A DNA stretch of 41,233 nucleotides from Gemmatimonadota bacterium (lineage in GTDB: Bacteria; Gemmatimonadota; Gemmatimonadetes; Palauibacterales; Palauibacteraceae): positions 865,679-906,911 of the forward strand of contig CP070670.1 of the NCBI GenBank assembly GCA_020351855.1, given 5' to 3'. Shown piece after piece: positions 33,838 through 41,233 of this stretch. The translations under genes were made by a program, and so were the position numbers. Below the pieces are notes generated by a model that saw only the letters and a list, made by a program, of their open reading frames with translations, did not search any database and was not told the origin of the DNA. Positions within the stretch are counted from its first letter, which is position 1; each line of letters begins with the position of its first letter.

Positions 33838-33869
33838 GTGACGTTTGTGTTACCGAACCGTTACGTGAC
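33838..33869 (+). promoter_or_regulatory. Pho-box-like direct repeats upstream of the porin-pst genes
   Basis: GTGAC (33838-33842), GTTAC (33849-33853) and GTTAC (33860-33864) recur exactly 11 bp apart, with a further GTGAC at 33865. PhoB binds tandem 7-bp half-sites with an 11-bp period (E. coli consensus CTGTCAT-N4), so this is the expected geometry though the sequence differs. It lies about 120-150 nt before the porin ATG at 33986; a weak -10 candidate CATCAT is at 33875-33880. Confidence 0.65.
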
Positions 33870-33985
33870 GCCTCCATCATTCGTTCGTGAGCGGTCGGTT
33901 CTGCGCTGCCATTCGCTGGCCGATCGTCCGTAGAGACGCGGGCCTGCATCCCGTGGCGGCCACCCCGAGAACCTGGAGAATCTGG

Positions 33986-35197
33986 ATGCGACGATCGTTC
34001 GTGATGGGTGCATTCTGCCTGTGCGCGCTCGCACCGAGTGTCGCCTGGGGACAGGATCAGCCGAAGATCAGGCTGGAGACCAAGGACCTCGAGCTCACTT
34101 TTTCCGGGCGGGTCCAGCTTCAGGGCTGGTCGAGCAGCTGCTCCGGCTTCATCCCGGGGCTGCCGAGCAACGATCCGGACACGGCGTGCCAAGAGGGCGC
34201 CCCTCCGTTCGACATCTTCCTCCGGAGGGCACGCACGAGCGTCGAGGCCAGCCTGCTGGACTTCCTCGACGTGAAGCTCGAGCTCGACTTCGCAGGCTTC
34301 GAGGATGTCGCGATCAAGGACGGGTTCGCGAGGCTCAACTTTTTACCGGCTTTGAAGGTCCGCTTCGGAAACATGAAACGGCCGTTCGACGGCTTTCAGC
34401 TGACCAGCTCCAGCCAGATCCTCGTGATCGAGCGCGATCTGGACATTCCCGGCGTCTCTTCGCTGAGGGCGCTCTCCCTGGACGAGCTGACGACCCGCTT
34501 CCGCGCCTCCGATCGCGACGTGGGCATCGAGCTGAGCGGGGACATCGCGGGAGGCCGTGTCTCCTACTGGGCTGGCTACTTCGCCGGCCAGCAGATCCAG
34601 GAGGCACTCGACACGCTGCCGAACGCCGACAGCCGGGGACAGTGGATCGCGCGCGCGCAGGCCAACCTTCAGGTCGGAAAGCTGCCGCTGGACATCGCGG
34701 TGGCCGGCGCCGTGACAGACCGTCCCTTTCTCACGGAGGACGGCGTGACGTTCACGGGCAGGTACTTCACGAACTTCGAGCTTTGGCTCCAGCTGGGCGG
34801 TTTCAACGAGGGCCCGATCTTCCAGGGAGAGTACGTCTACGGCCAGAATCCGTTCGAGAACCGGCAGGGGGACATCCTGGACTTCCCCCCGACGGACGAG
34901 TTCGCGCGCGCCCAGACGTGGCAGGCGATCGGCGGGTACCGGTTCCTCACCCGCCCCAGGGACTACCAGGGATCGATCGCGAAGCGCCCCATCGAAGCCA
35001 TCCAGCCGATCTTCCGGGTGACATGGGCCGACCCGAACACGGACATCGCCCGGGACGACAACTGGGGGTTGACGCCCGGCGTACAGATCTTCTTCTACGG
35101 CCGGAACAAGCTGGCCCTGAACTGGGACCTGGCCCTCTTCTCGGACGACACGTCGTCGGCCAGCTCCTTCAAACTGATGGTGCAGGGCTACTTCTGA
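33986..35197 (+). CDS. Phosphate-selective porin-like outer-membrane protein
   Basis: 403 aa with a signal peptide ([20 protein letters not shown], cleaved near WGQ). The remainder alternates amphipathic strands typical of a 16-strand barrel: [45 protein letters not shown], and the C-terminal FKLMVQGYF ending in Phe, the outer-membrane insertion signal. It resembles OprP/OprO-type porins. ATG 33986 has GGAG 8-11 nt upstream; a longer start at 33887 would put the signal peptide internally. First gene after the Pho-box-like repeats, 52 nt before pstS. Phosphate selectivity is inferred from context and family. Confidence 0.85.
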   Translation: MRRSFVMGAFCLCALAPSVAWGQDQPKIRLETKDLELTFSGRVQLQGWSSSCSGFIPGLPSNDPDTACQEGAPPFDIFLRRARTSVEASLLDFLDVKLELDFAGFEDVAIKDGFARLNFLPALKVRFGNMKRPFDGFQLTSSSQILVIERDLDIPGVSSLRALSLDELTTRFRASDRDVGIELSGDIAGGRVSYWAGYFAGQQIQEALDTLPNADSRGQWIARAQANLQVGKLPLDIAVAGAVTDRPFLTEDGVTFTGRYFTNFELWLQLGGFNEGPIFQGEYVYGQNPFENRQGDILDFPPTDEFARAQTWQAIGGYRFLTRPRDYQGSIAKRPIEAIQPIFRVTWADPNTDIARDDNWGLTPGVQIFFYGRNKLALNWDLALFSDDTSSASSFKLMVQGYF

Positions 35198-35249
35198 TCG
35201 TTTCCCGAGGCGCACGATTCGAAACCGACAGTTTATCCGAGAGGGAAGA

Positions 35250-36185
35250 ATGAACAGGAAACGGGAAGGAATCCACTGGGTGGCCATACCTATGTTGGCG
35301 GCCGCGGCCGCCGGCTGCGGCGGGGAACGAGGCCAGACGACGGGAAGCCTCGAGGGCACCGTAGCGCTGGACGGATCAAGCACCGTCTTTCCGATCTCCG
35401 AAGCGGTGGCGGAGGAGTTCCAGATCGCGAACCCCAGCGTCCGGGTCACGGTCGGCATCTCCGGCACCGGTGGGGGGTTCAAGAAGTTCTGCGCCGGGGA
35501 AACCGACATCAGCGATGCATCGCGGCCGATCAAGGAATCGGAACGCGAGCTGTGCGCGGAAAACGGAATCGAGCCGATTGAAGTCCCGGTGGCCTGGGAC
35601 GGCGTGACCGTCGTCATCCATCCCAAGAATGACTGGGCGTCCTGCATGACGGTCGATGAGCTCAAGCGCATCTGGCAGCCCGGCAGCACGGTCAACCGCT
35701 GGAGCGATGCACGGGACGGCTGGCCCGACATGGAGATCAAGCTGTACGGTCCCGGCACGGACTCGGGAACGTTCGACTACTTCACCGAAGCGATCGTGGG
35801 CGAGGAGGACGCGAGCCGGGCCGACTACACGGCCAGCGAAGACGACAACGTCCTCGTCGTAGGCGTGGAGGGTGACCAGGAATCGCTCGGCTACTTCGGG
35901 TTTGCCTACTACGAGGAGAACCAGGATCGTCTGAAGGCCGTGGCGGTCGATAGCGGGACCGGCTGCGTCGCACCGAACCGTGCAACGATCGAGAGCGGGG
36001 AGTACGCGCCGCTCTCCCGGCCGATGTTCATCTACCTGAACCCGTCGTCGCTGGCTCGGCCCGAGGTGCGGAGCTTCGTCGGGTTCTACCTGGCCAACGC
36101 GACCGCGCTCGTTCCCGAGGTCGGCTACGTTCCGCTCGGCGGCGACCGTTACGAACAGCTCGCCGCCAGCCTGGCGGCGTGGTGA
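35250..36185 (+). CDS. pstS: Phosphate ABC transporter substrate-binding lipoprotein
   Basis: 311 aa. Lipobox AAAGC (Cys23), so the protein is anchored rather than freely periplasmic. Phosphate-binding loops of the PstS family: [38 protein letters not shown] and [16 protein letters not shown]. The latter supplies the Asp/Ser/Thr set that discriminates dihydrogen phosphate. The ATG follows a GAGAGGGAAG ribosome-binding site. The stop overlaps pstC (GTGA). Confidence 0.95.
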   Translation: MNRKREGIHWVAIPMLAAAAAGCGGERGQTTGSLEGTVALDGSSTVFPISEAVAEEFQIANPSVRVTVGISGTGGGFKKFCAGETDISDASRPIKESERELCAENGIEPIEVPVAWDGVTVVIHPKNDWASCMTVDELKRIWQPGSTVNRWSDARDGWPDMEIKLYGPGTDSGTFDYFTEAIVGEEDASRADYTASEDDNVLVVGVEGDQESLGYFGFAYYEENQDRLKAVAVDSGTGCVAPNRATIESGEYAPLSRPMFIYLNPSSLARPEVRSFVGFYLANATALVPEVGYVPLGGDRYEQLAASLAAW

Positions 36186-37147
36186 ACGACGGCGCGGCGC
36201 TCGGCGCCGATTCCGCTCCGGCGCTAGCCGCTGCGCCGGGACGGACGCTCACGCTCAAGTCGAACGCGCGCCGGCGCATGTCCGAAAGCTCGATCGGCGC
36301 CGTCCTCCTTCTGTGCGGGCTTGTCTCCATTCTCACGACGGTCGGTATCGTCGTCGTGCTGATCACCGAGTCGATCGGCTTCTTCCGCGAGGTCGGCCTC
36401 GTCGAGTTCGTCACGGGCACCCGCTGGGCGCCGCTGTTCCGCGACCAGGCGTTCGGAATCCTCCCCCTGCTGAACGGCACGCTCCTCATCGCGGCAGGAT
36501 CATCGCTCGTGGCGCTGCCGGTGGGCCTGCTCTCCGCCATCTACCTCAGCGAGTACGCCACACCGCGCGTCCGACAGATCGTGAAGCCGGTGCTGGAGGT
36601 CCTGGCGGGGATTCCCACCGTGGTGTACGGCTACTTTGCCCTCACCTTCGTGACGCCGATCCTTCGCGTGTTTTTCCCGGGCACGGGCATCTTCAATGCC
36701 GCCAGCGGGGCGATCGTCGTCGGAATCATGATCATCCCGATGGTCTCCTCCCTGTCCGAGGATGCCCTGAGCGCCGTGCCCCGGGCGCTGAGGGAGGCGG
36801 CCTACGGCCTCGGAGCCACGAAGTTCGAGGTCGCGACGCGCGTGGTCGTGCCGGCAGCCCTGTCGGGAATCGTGGCCTCGTTCATCCTGGCCATCTCACG
36901 AGCCGTCGGAGAGACGATGGCCGTGACCCTGGCAGCGGGGGCCACGCCACGAATGACGCTCAGCTTTCTCGAGAGCATTCAGACGATGACCGCGTACATC
37001 GTCCAGGTCAGCCTCGGCGAGACGCCGCACGGGACCCTCGAATACAGCACCATCTTTGCGGTCGGGCTCTCCCTGTTCGTCATCACGCTGTCGATGAACC
37101 TCATCAGCCAGCGGGTCACGCGGCGCTTCCGGGAGGAGTACGAGTGA
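36179..37147 (+). CDS. pstC: Phosphate ABC transporter permease PstC
   Basis: 322-aa inner-membrane permease, six helices. The EAA loop that docks PstB is [20 protein letters not shown] followed by PAALSGI. The PstC-type [20 protein letters not shown] and [13 protein letters not shown] are present. A ~35-residue charged N-terminus precedes the first helix. Two adjacent GTG codons at 36179 and 36182 could start; the second gives the 4-nt GTGA overlap with pstS. Partner of PstA. Confidence 0.94.
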   Translation: MVNDGAALGADSAPALAAAPGRTLTLKSNARRRMSESSIGAVLLLCGLVSILTTVGIVVVLITESIGFFREVGLVEFVTGTRWAPLFRDQAFGILPLLNGTLLIAAGSSLVALPVGLLSAIYLSEYATPRVRQIVKPVLEVLAGIPTVVYGYFALTFVTPILRVFFPGTGIFNAASGAIVVGIMIIPMVSSLSEDALSAVPRALREAAYGLGATKFEVATRVVVPAALSGIVASFILAISRAVGETMAVTLAAGATPRMTLSFLESIQTMTAYIVQVSLGETPHGTLEYSTIFAVGLSLFVITLSMNLISQRVTRRFREEYE

Positions 37148-38013
37148 GCGAGGCCTTCTTCGACCCGAGGAAGAAGCAGCGGGAGCGGCGCGGCCGCATC
37201 TTCCGCTGGCTCTGCCTCTCTGCCGTCTGGTTCGCCGCAGGCAGCCTCGTCATCCTCCTTGTCAAGGTGACGGCAGACGGCATGCCCTGGCTCTCGTGGG
37301 ACTTCCTGCGCAACGACCCCTCGCGGATCCCGGCCCGGGCCGGGATCCGGTCGGCGATCCTCGGCACGCTCTGGATGATGGCGCTCACTGCGTTCACCAG
37401 CTTCCCGCTAGGCGTCGGTGCCGCGATCTATCTGGAGGAGTACGCTCCGAGGCACTGGTCCACGCGACTGCTGCAGACGAACATCGCGAACTTGGCCGGC
37501 GTCCCATCGATCGTGTATGGCATTCTGGGGCTCACCGTCTTCGTCCGCGCATTCGCTCTCGGGCGCAGCGTGCTGGCGGGCGCCCTCACGCTGTCCCTCC
37601 TCGTTCTCCCGGTGGTGATCATCGCGGCGCAGGAGGCGATACGGGCCGTACCGCGCTCCCTGCGGGAGGCGTCCTACGGCCTGGGCGCGACACGCTGGCA
37701 GACGATCCGGCATCACGTGCTGCCGGTCGCCCTCCCCGGGATCCTGACGGGCACCATCCTTTCACTCTCGAGGGCGATCGGCGAGACCGCACCGCTCATC
37801 ATGATCGGAGCGCTGACCTTCATCGCCTTCCCCCCGCGCAGCCCGATGGACCCGTTCACCGTGCTTCCCATCCAGATCTTCAACTGGGCCGCGAAGCCGC
37901 AGGCCGAGTTCCACGAGCTGGCTGCCGGCGCGATCATCGTCCTTCTCGTCATCTTGCTCTTGATGAACGCGACCGCGATCCTGCTGCGTAACCGGTACCG
38001 GCGGGAGCTCTGA
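37144..38013 (+). CDS. pstA: Phosphate ABC transporter permease PstA
   Basis: 289-aa permease, six helices. Diagnostic segments: [40 protein letters not shown], the EAA loop [20 protein letters not shown], and [23 protein letters not shown] 37144 overlaps the pstC stop by 4 nt and gives a normal N-terminus ([12 protein letters not shown]). The frame stays open far upstream but that portion is antisense-phase pstC sequence. With PstC it forms the channel; pstB follows after 2 nt. Confidence 0.94.
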   Translation: MSEAFFDPRKKQRERRGRIFRWLCLSAVWFAAGSLVILLVKVTADGMPWLSWDFLRNDPSRIPARAGIRSAILGTLWMMALTAFTSFPLGVGAAIYLEEYAPRHWSTRLLQTNIANLAGVPSIVYGILGLTVFVRAFALGRSVLAGALTLSLLVLPVVIIAAQEAIRAVPRSLREASYGLGATRWQTIRHHVLPVALPGILTGTILSLSRAIGETAPLIMIGALTFIAFPPRSPMDPFTVLPIQIFNWAAKPQAEFHELAAGAIIVLLVILLLMNATAILLRNRYRREL

Positions 38014-38015
38014 GC

Positions 38016-38852
38016 TTGGACGCATCAATGACGGAAAGAACCTCGGGCCAACAGCCGACGGCGGCTGAGGAGCGGGGGGACTCCATTATCCAGTTCCCGG
38101 CCAGCGAGACAGTCCTCACCACCGAATCGCTGGGCGTCCTGTACGATGGCACGAGTGCCGTCGAGGACATCACGCTCGGCATCCCGCGCAACCGCGTCGT
38201 GGCCTTCATCGGGCCATCGGGCTGCGGGAAGAGCACGCTTCTCAGGGCGTTCAACCGGATGAACGACCTCATCCCGGGGGCTCGGGTGGTGGGACGGGCG
38301 CTCTACCACGGGAAGGATCTGTACGACCCGGATGTGGACCCCGTCGAGGTCCGGCGACGGATCGGAATGGTGTTCCAGAAGCCCAATCCGTTCCCCAAGT
38401 CCATCTACGACAACGTGGCGTTCGGACTGCGCATCAACGGGTACCAGGGCTCGATCGAGGAGCGTGTCGAGCGATCGCTCCGGGCGGCCGCGCTGTGGGA
38501 TGAGGTCAAGCATCGTTTGAGGGAAAGCGCGCTCGGACTCTCCGGCGGCCAGCAGCAGCGACTCTGCATCGCCCGGGCCCTGGCCGTGCAGCCGGAGATC
38601 CTCCTCATGGACGAGCCGGCCAGCGCTCTGGACCCGATCGCCACGAGCCGCATCGAAGACCTGATCGACGAGCTGAAGCGCGACTACACGATCGTCATCG
38701 TCACGCACAACATGCAGCAGGCGGCGCGGGTCAGCGACTACACCGCGTTTCTCTACCTGGGCAAGCTCATCGAGTACGGCGAGACCGACCGTCTGTTTAC
38801 CAACCCGAAGGAGGAGCGGACCGAGCAGTACATCACCGGCCGGTTCGGATAA
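38016..38852 (+). CDS. pstB: Phosphate ABC transporter ATPase PstB
   Basis: 278 aa. Walker [10 protein letters not shown] (about residues 66-74), the PstB-typical [16 protein letters not shown]-loop [20 protein letters not shown], signature [15 protein letters not shown], Walker [14 protein letters not shown], and H-loop [20 protein letters not shown]. The start is TTG 38016 or ATG 38028 (MTERTSGQQ); the N-terminal ~30 residues are an extra low-complexity leader compared with typical PstB. phoU follows after 3 nt. Confidence 0.96.
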   Translation: MDASMTERTSGQQPTAAEERGDSIIQFPASETVLTTESLGVLYDGTSAVEDITLGIPRNRVVAFIGPSGCGKSTLLRAFNRMNDLIPGARVVGRALYHGKDLYDPDVDPVEVRRRIGMVFQKPNPFPKSIYDNVAFGLRINGYQGSIEERVERSLRAAALWDEVKHRLRESALGLSGGQQQRLCIARALAVQPEILLMDEPASALDPIATSRIEDLIDELKRDYTIVIVTHNMQQAARVSDYTAFLYLGKLIEYGETDRLFTNPKEERTEQYITGRFG

Positions 38853-38855
38853 GCC

Positions 38856-39548
38856 ATGTCACACAGGACCTTCGCGGAGCGGCTCGATGAGCTGACCGAG
38901 CAGCTACACACGATGTCGCACGATGTCGAGACTCTCGTGGGCCGGGCGTTCGCCCTGGGAGAATCCTGCGACGAGGCCGCCGTTCAGGCGATTCGTGACG
39001 GCGACCACGCGATCGACGAGGCGGAGATGCAGATCGAGGAGTCCACGATCGAGCTGCTCGCCCTCCACCAGCCGATGGCCACCGACCTTCGCGTCCTCGT
39101 CACCGTGCTCAAGATCAACAACGACCTCGAGCGAATCGGGGACCACGCGGTCAACATCGCCGAAGCGTTCGGGCGTCTCTCGCGGCGCCACCAGCGACCG
39201 CCCCTTCCGCCCGAGCTGGACGAGATGGCCCGCGTGTCGCGCGGGATGCTTCGCGACTCCCTGGACGCGTTCGTGGCCGGCGACGCGGAGCTGGCGCGGG
39301 AGGTCGGCCGGCGGGACGACCGGGTCGACCGCCTGCACGAGTCGCTCGTTCGCGTGATGCTGACCCACATGCAGGAGTACAACATCTCCGCCTGCCTGCA
39401 GGTCATTCTCATCGGCCGCAACCTGGAGCGCATCGCGGACCTGGCGACCAACATCGGGGAGGACGTCTTCTACATGGTGCAGGGACGCACCATCCGTCAC
39501 GGCTCGAGGGACGCCGGGGAAAGCGAAGTCGTTGAGGAACGATCCTAG
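38856..39548 (+). CDS. phoU: Phosphate signalling regulator PhoU
   Basis: 230 aa, two copies of a three-helix bundle. Each carries the family metal-binding signature: NNDLERIGDHAVNIAEAFGR in the first half and RNLERIADLATNIGEDVFYM in the second. PhoU links PstSCAB activity to PhoR and represses the regulon when phosphate is plentiful. ATG follows the pstB stop by 3 nt with GGATAAGCC as a weak ribosome-binding site. Its stop abuts the convergent porin gene, with no terminator in between. Confidence 0.95.
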   Translation: MSHRTFAERLDELTEQLHTMSHDVETLVGRAFALGESCDEAAVQAIRDGDHAIDEAEMQIEESTIELLALHQPMATDLRVLVTVLKINNDLERIGDHAVNIAEAFGRLSRRHQRPPLPPELDEMARVSRGMLRDSLDAFVAGDAELAREVGRRDDRVDRLHESLVRVMLTHMQEYNISACLQVILIGRNLERIADLATNIGEDVFYMVQGRTIRHGSRDAGESEVVEERS

Positions 39549-40688
39549 CTAGAGACGGAGCTGCAGGAAGAAGAGGAACTGGCCGTCCGCCAGATTGGAG
39601 GTGGGCGCCGCATCGGCAAGCCCGATCGCGTACTGCAGCTCGAAGCGAAAGTGGTACAGGTAGTACAGGTTGGCACCGATGAGCAGGTAGTCCCGGTCCT
39701 CCCCATCGATCGGGTCGAAAGTGTCGTAGCGCAGCAGGCCCTCCAGAAAGCCTCCCAGGAACTGGTAGCCGCCCTGCACGTAGCCGCCCTGCGCGATCAG
39801 CGGGTCCACCCCGCCTTCCGGGCCGACCGGCTCCAGCCGGGCCCGCAGGAACTCGGCATCGAAGAAGAACCCGCGGTAGCTGGAGTGCAGATCGAGCCCC
39901 CAGAGGAACCGATCGCCCCGGAACTCCAGCAGCTCCTCCACCGCGACCGGCGAACCGCCCATCGACGACAGGTCCACGGCGCTGTCCCTGGAGAAGGCCG
40001 CGTTGCCTCCCATCTGAAAGACGAACTCCTCACGAAAGGACCTCGGCCCGACCGTGTTGAACTGCACGCGGCCCGAGTAGAGGAAGGAGCCGTTGTCGTT
40101 TTCCACTGACTTCCCGTTTCCGTTGAACAGACCGACCCCGTACTCGAGCCGCTCCTCCAGGAAGGAGCCCGACAGGCCGGCTCCGATCTGCCGCCCAGGC
40201 GCGATCGCGCTCACCGCCTGGGCCCGACTCTCGAGCTTGATGTCGGGCTTGAGGAGCAGCTCCTCCTGGCTGAACGGCGCCTTGTACAAACCGACATCGA
40301 AGTGCAGCTCGGGCATGAAGGTGACGGCCAATGCGACGTCGAGGAACTCGATCTCCTGTTCACCCTCCCGCGTCTCCAGGCCCCCGTGGACGATGTACTC
40401 CAGGATCGATCCGAAGCCGCCGACGATCCCGAGTCGCGCATCGAACAGGTCGAACCCCGTGGTGCGCGGTGATTCCTCGGGCTCGATCCGGAGACCGGCC
40501 CGCACGAGACCGATCGGCTCGATGCGCAGCCGGGGCGGCTCCCTCTCCTCGTCCTCCTTCCCCACACCCTCCGGAGCCCGACTCCCCTCCTCATCCTGAG
40601 CCCGCAGGTCAGACGCGGCGCCGGCTCCCAAGCAAGCCAGCCCGGCCAGGAGCAGAAGCAGGCGAAGCGGCGCAGGGCAGAGTCTCAC
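39549..40688 (-). CDS. Second porin of the phosphate-selective O/P type
   Basis: 379 aa from GTG 40688, whose GTGA overlaps the CPBP stop. Signal peptide PLRLLLLLAGLACLGAGAAS, cleaved near LRAQ. A short acidic segment (EGSRAPEGVGKEDEEREPP) is followed by barrel-like strands (LRIEPIGLVRAGLRIEPEE, FDARLGIVGGFGSILEYIVH, YLLIGANLYYLYHFRFELQY). The C-terminal LFFLQLRL ends in a hydrophobic residue. It appears related to the first porin (33986) only by family. A role in phosphate uptake is suggested by position next to phoU but is not shown; transcription comes from beyond the window via the CPBP gene. Confidence 0.72.
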   Translation of the reverse strand: MRLCPAPLRLLLLLAGLACLGAGAASDLRAQDEEGSRAPEGVGKEDEEREPPRLRIEPIGLVRAGLRIEPEESPRTTGFDLFDARLGIVGGFGSILEYIVHGGLETREGEQEIEFLDVALAVTFMPELHFDVGLYKAPFSQEELLLKPDIKLESRAQAVSAIAPGRQIGAGLSGSFLEERLEYGVGLFNGNGKSVENDNGSFLYSGRVQFNTVGPRSFREEFVFQMGGNAAFSRDSAVDLSSMGGSPVAVEELLEFRGDRFLWGLDLHSSYRGFFFDAEFLRARLEPVGPEGGVDPLIAQGGYVQGGYQFLGGFLEGLLRYDTFDPIDGEDRDYLLIGANLYYLYHFRFELQYAIGLADAAPTSNLADGQFLFFLQLRL

Positions 40689-41233
40689 CCGTCCTCCTCG
40701 GACCCGGAGCCGGGGTCGTGATCGGCCGGTGGAGGGGGCTCCGCCGCATCGGCGAGAAACCAGCGCGATGCCCTCGAGGACATCGCGGCGTTGATCCAAA
40801 AATGCGCCAGGATCGACGGGAACAGGCTGCCGCTGACGATGACCGGGGCCGCGAGGACCAGGCCGAGGGCGGCGGACCGCAGGATCCCGTTCGTGCGCTG
40901 GTATCCGTGCGCCAGCCCGAAGGAGATCGAGGTCAGCGCCGCGGGGCCCCAGGGCTGGCCCATCCAATCCATCAGCACGTGAAGGGCGAACCCCCGGTAG
41001 GCGTACTCCTCGCAGACGGCACCGATTCCGGCGAGGACCAGAAAAGCACGTCGCTCCGCGCTGTTACCGGGCAGAAGAGCGCGAAGCAGTGGGCTCTCGG
41101 AGAGCCCGGCCAGGCTTCCCAGGCGACCGCCGAGCCAGGCCACGCCCAGGCCCGCGGCCGTCGCGGCAATGCCCCAACCCAGCTCGACCTTCGGCCGCAC
41201 GATCTGCCAGCCGAGCTCCTCGGCGCCGATCCC
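40685..41233 (-). CDS. CPBP-family intramembrane metalloprotease (5' end outside window)
   Basis: At least 172 residues, open at the window edge. The three CPBP (CAAX protease/bacteriocin-processing, Rce1-like) motifs are present: EEYAYRG (Glu-Glu-x3-Arg), FGLAHGYQ (Phe-x3-His) and HFWINA (His-x3-Asn). Helices around each are hydrophobic. The reading frame continues through GAEELGWQI at the end of the window, so the GTG at 41200 is not necessarily the true start. The acidic/Pro-rich tail (EPPPPADHDPGSGSEEDG) is followed by the overlapping porin gene. Confidence 0.82.
   Translation of the reverse strand, partial: GIGAEELGWQIVRPKVELGWGIAATAAGLGVAWLGGRLGSLAGLSESPLLRALLPGNSAERRAFLVLAGIGAVCEEYAYRGFALHVLMDWMGQPWGPAALTSISFGLAHGYQRTNGILRSAALGLVLAAPVIVSGSLFPSILAHFWINAAMSSRASRWFLADAAEPPPPADHDPGSGSEEDG

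Noticed and set aside
33887-33985. GTG 33887 as porin start
   Set aside because: It would place 33 Arg/Trp-rich residues before a normal signal peptide; ATG 33986 has a good ribosome-binding site.
1-41233. Mobile element, phage, CRISPR or defence island
   Set aside because: No transposase, integrase, spaced repeats, Cas or restriction genes, and base composition and codon use look even apart from the short AT-richer intergenic patch near 27.4 kb.

Overview
The window reads as an ordinary stretch of chromosome from a GC-rich (roughly two-thirds G+C by eye), Gram-negative-type bacterium. An outer membrane is implied by two phosphate-selective-type porins, an OmpA-family protein and several lipoproteins. 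The gene complement, with many GTG/TTG starts, a glutaminyl-tRNA synthetase carrying a GatB/YqeY-like tail, and numerous lineage-looking small proteins, would fit Gemmatimonadota or a relative. That placement is inference only; there is no rRNA here. I see no tRNA, rRNA, CRISPR array, insertion sequence, integrase or phage gene.

Layout. 1-2 kb: an M23 murein hydrolase and a lipoprotein with its own sigma70-like promoter. 2-8.2 kb (+): a bifunctional fatty-acid oxidation enzyme (fadJ-like), then a tightly coupled run of DUF402-membrane fusion, M50-like membrane peptidase, GNAT acetyltransferase and proS. 8.2-13.9 kb (-): SET-domain protein, then glnS, hotdog thioesterase and Nudix hydrolase joined by 4-nt overlaps, preceded by a secreted endonuclease/phosphatase-fold protein. 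14-15.7 kb (+): a TSUP transporter and a DUF4136 lipoprotein ending in a strong intrinsic terminator. 15.7-23.3 kb (-): pruA, then a phenylacetyl-CoA epoxidase-type cluster in the order paaA-paaD-paaB-paaC-zinc ribbon, followed by DUF2461, methyltransferase, thioredoxin-fold [2Fe-2S] ferredoxin and lipoprotein genes. 23.4-25.9 kb (+): thioredoxin-like protein, tiny membrane protein and OmpA-family protein. 25.9-27 kb (-): FabI/FabL-like reductase and a tiny downstream gene. 27-28.4 kb: a long AT-richer intergenic region and two unrecognised small genes. 28.4-31.9 kb: three glycosyltransferases. 32-39.5 kb (+): the phosphate regulon, phoR, a Pho-box-like element, porin, pstSCAB and phoU. 39.5-41.2 kb (-): a second porin and a CPBP membrane protease that runs off the window.

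How the parts work together. The clearest functional unit is phosphate acquisition. The PhoR kinase, an outer-membrane porin, the PstSCAB importer and PhoU follow one another on one strand, with three 11-bp-spaced direct repeats just upstream of the porin; no phoB response regulator lies in the window. The second unit is the aromatic acyl-CoA epoxidase cluster. It is unusual because PaaD is split in two, because PaaC retains the residues of a diiron site that I recall being degenerate in the E. coli protein, and because no paaE reductase or later pathway gene is nearby. Many neighbouring genes share ATGA, GTGA or TTGA overlaps, suggesting extensive translational coupling.
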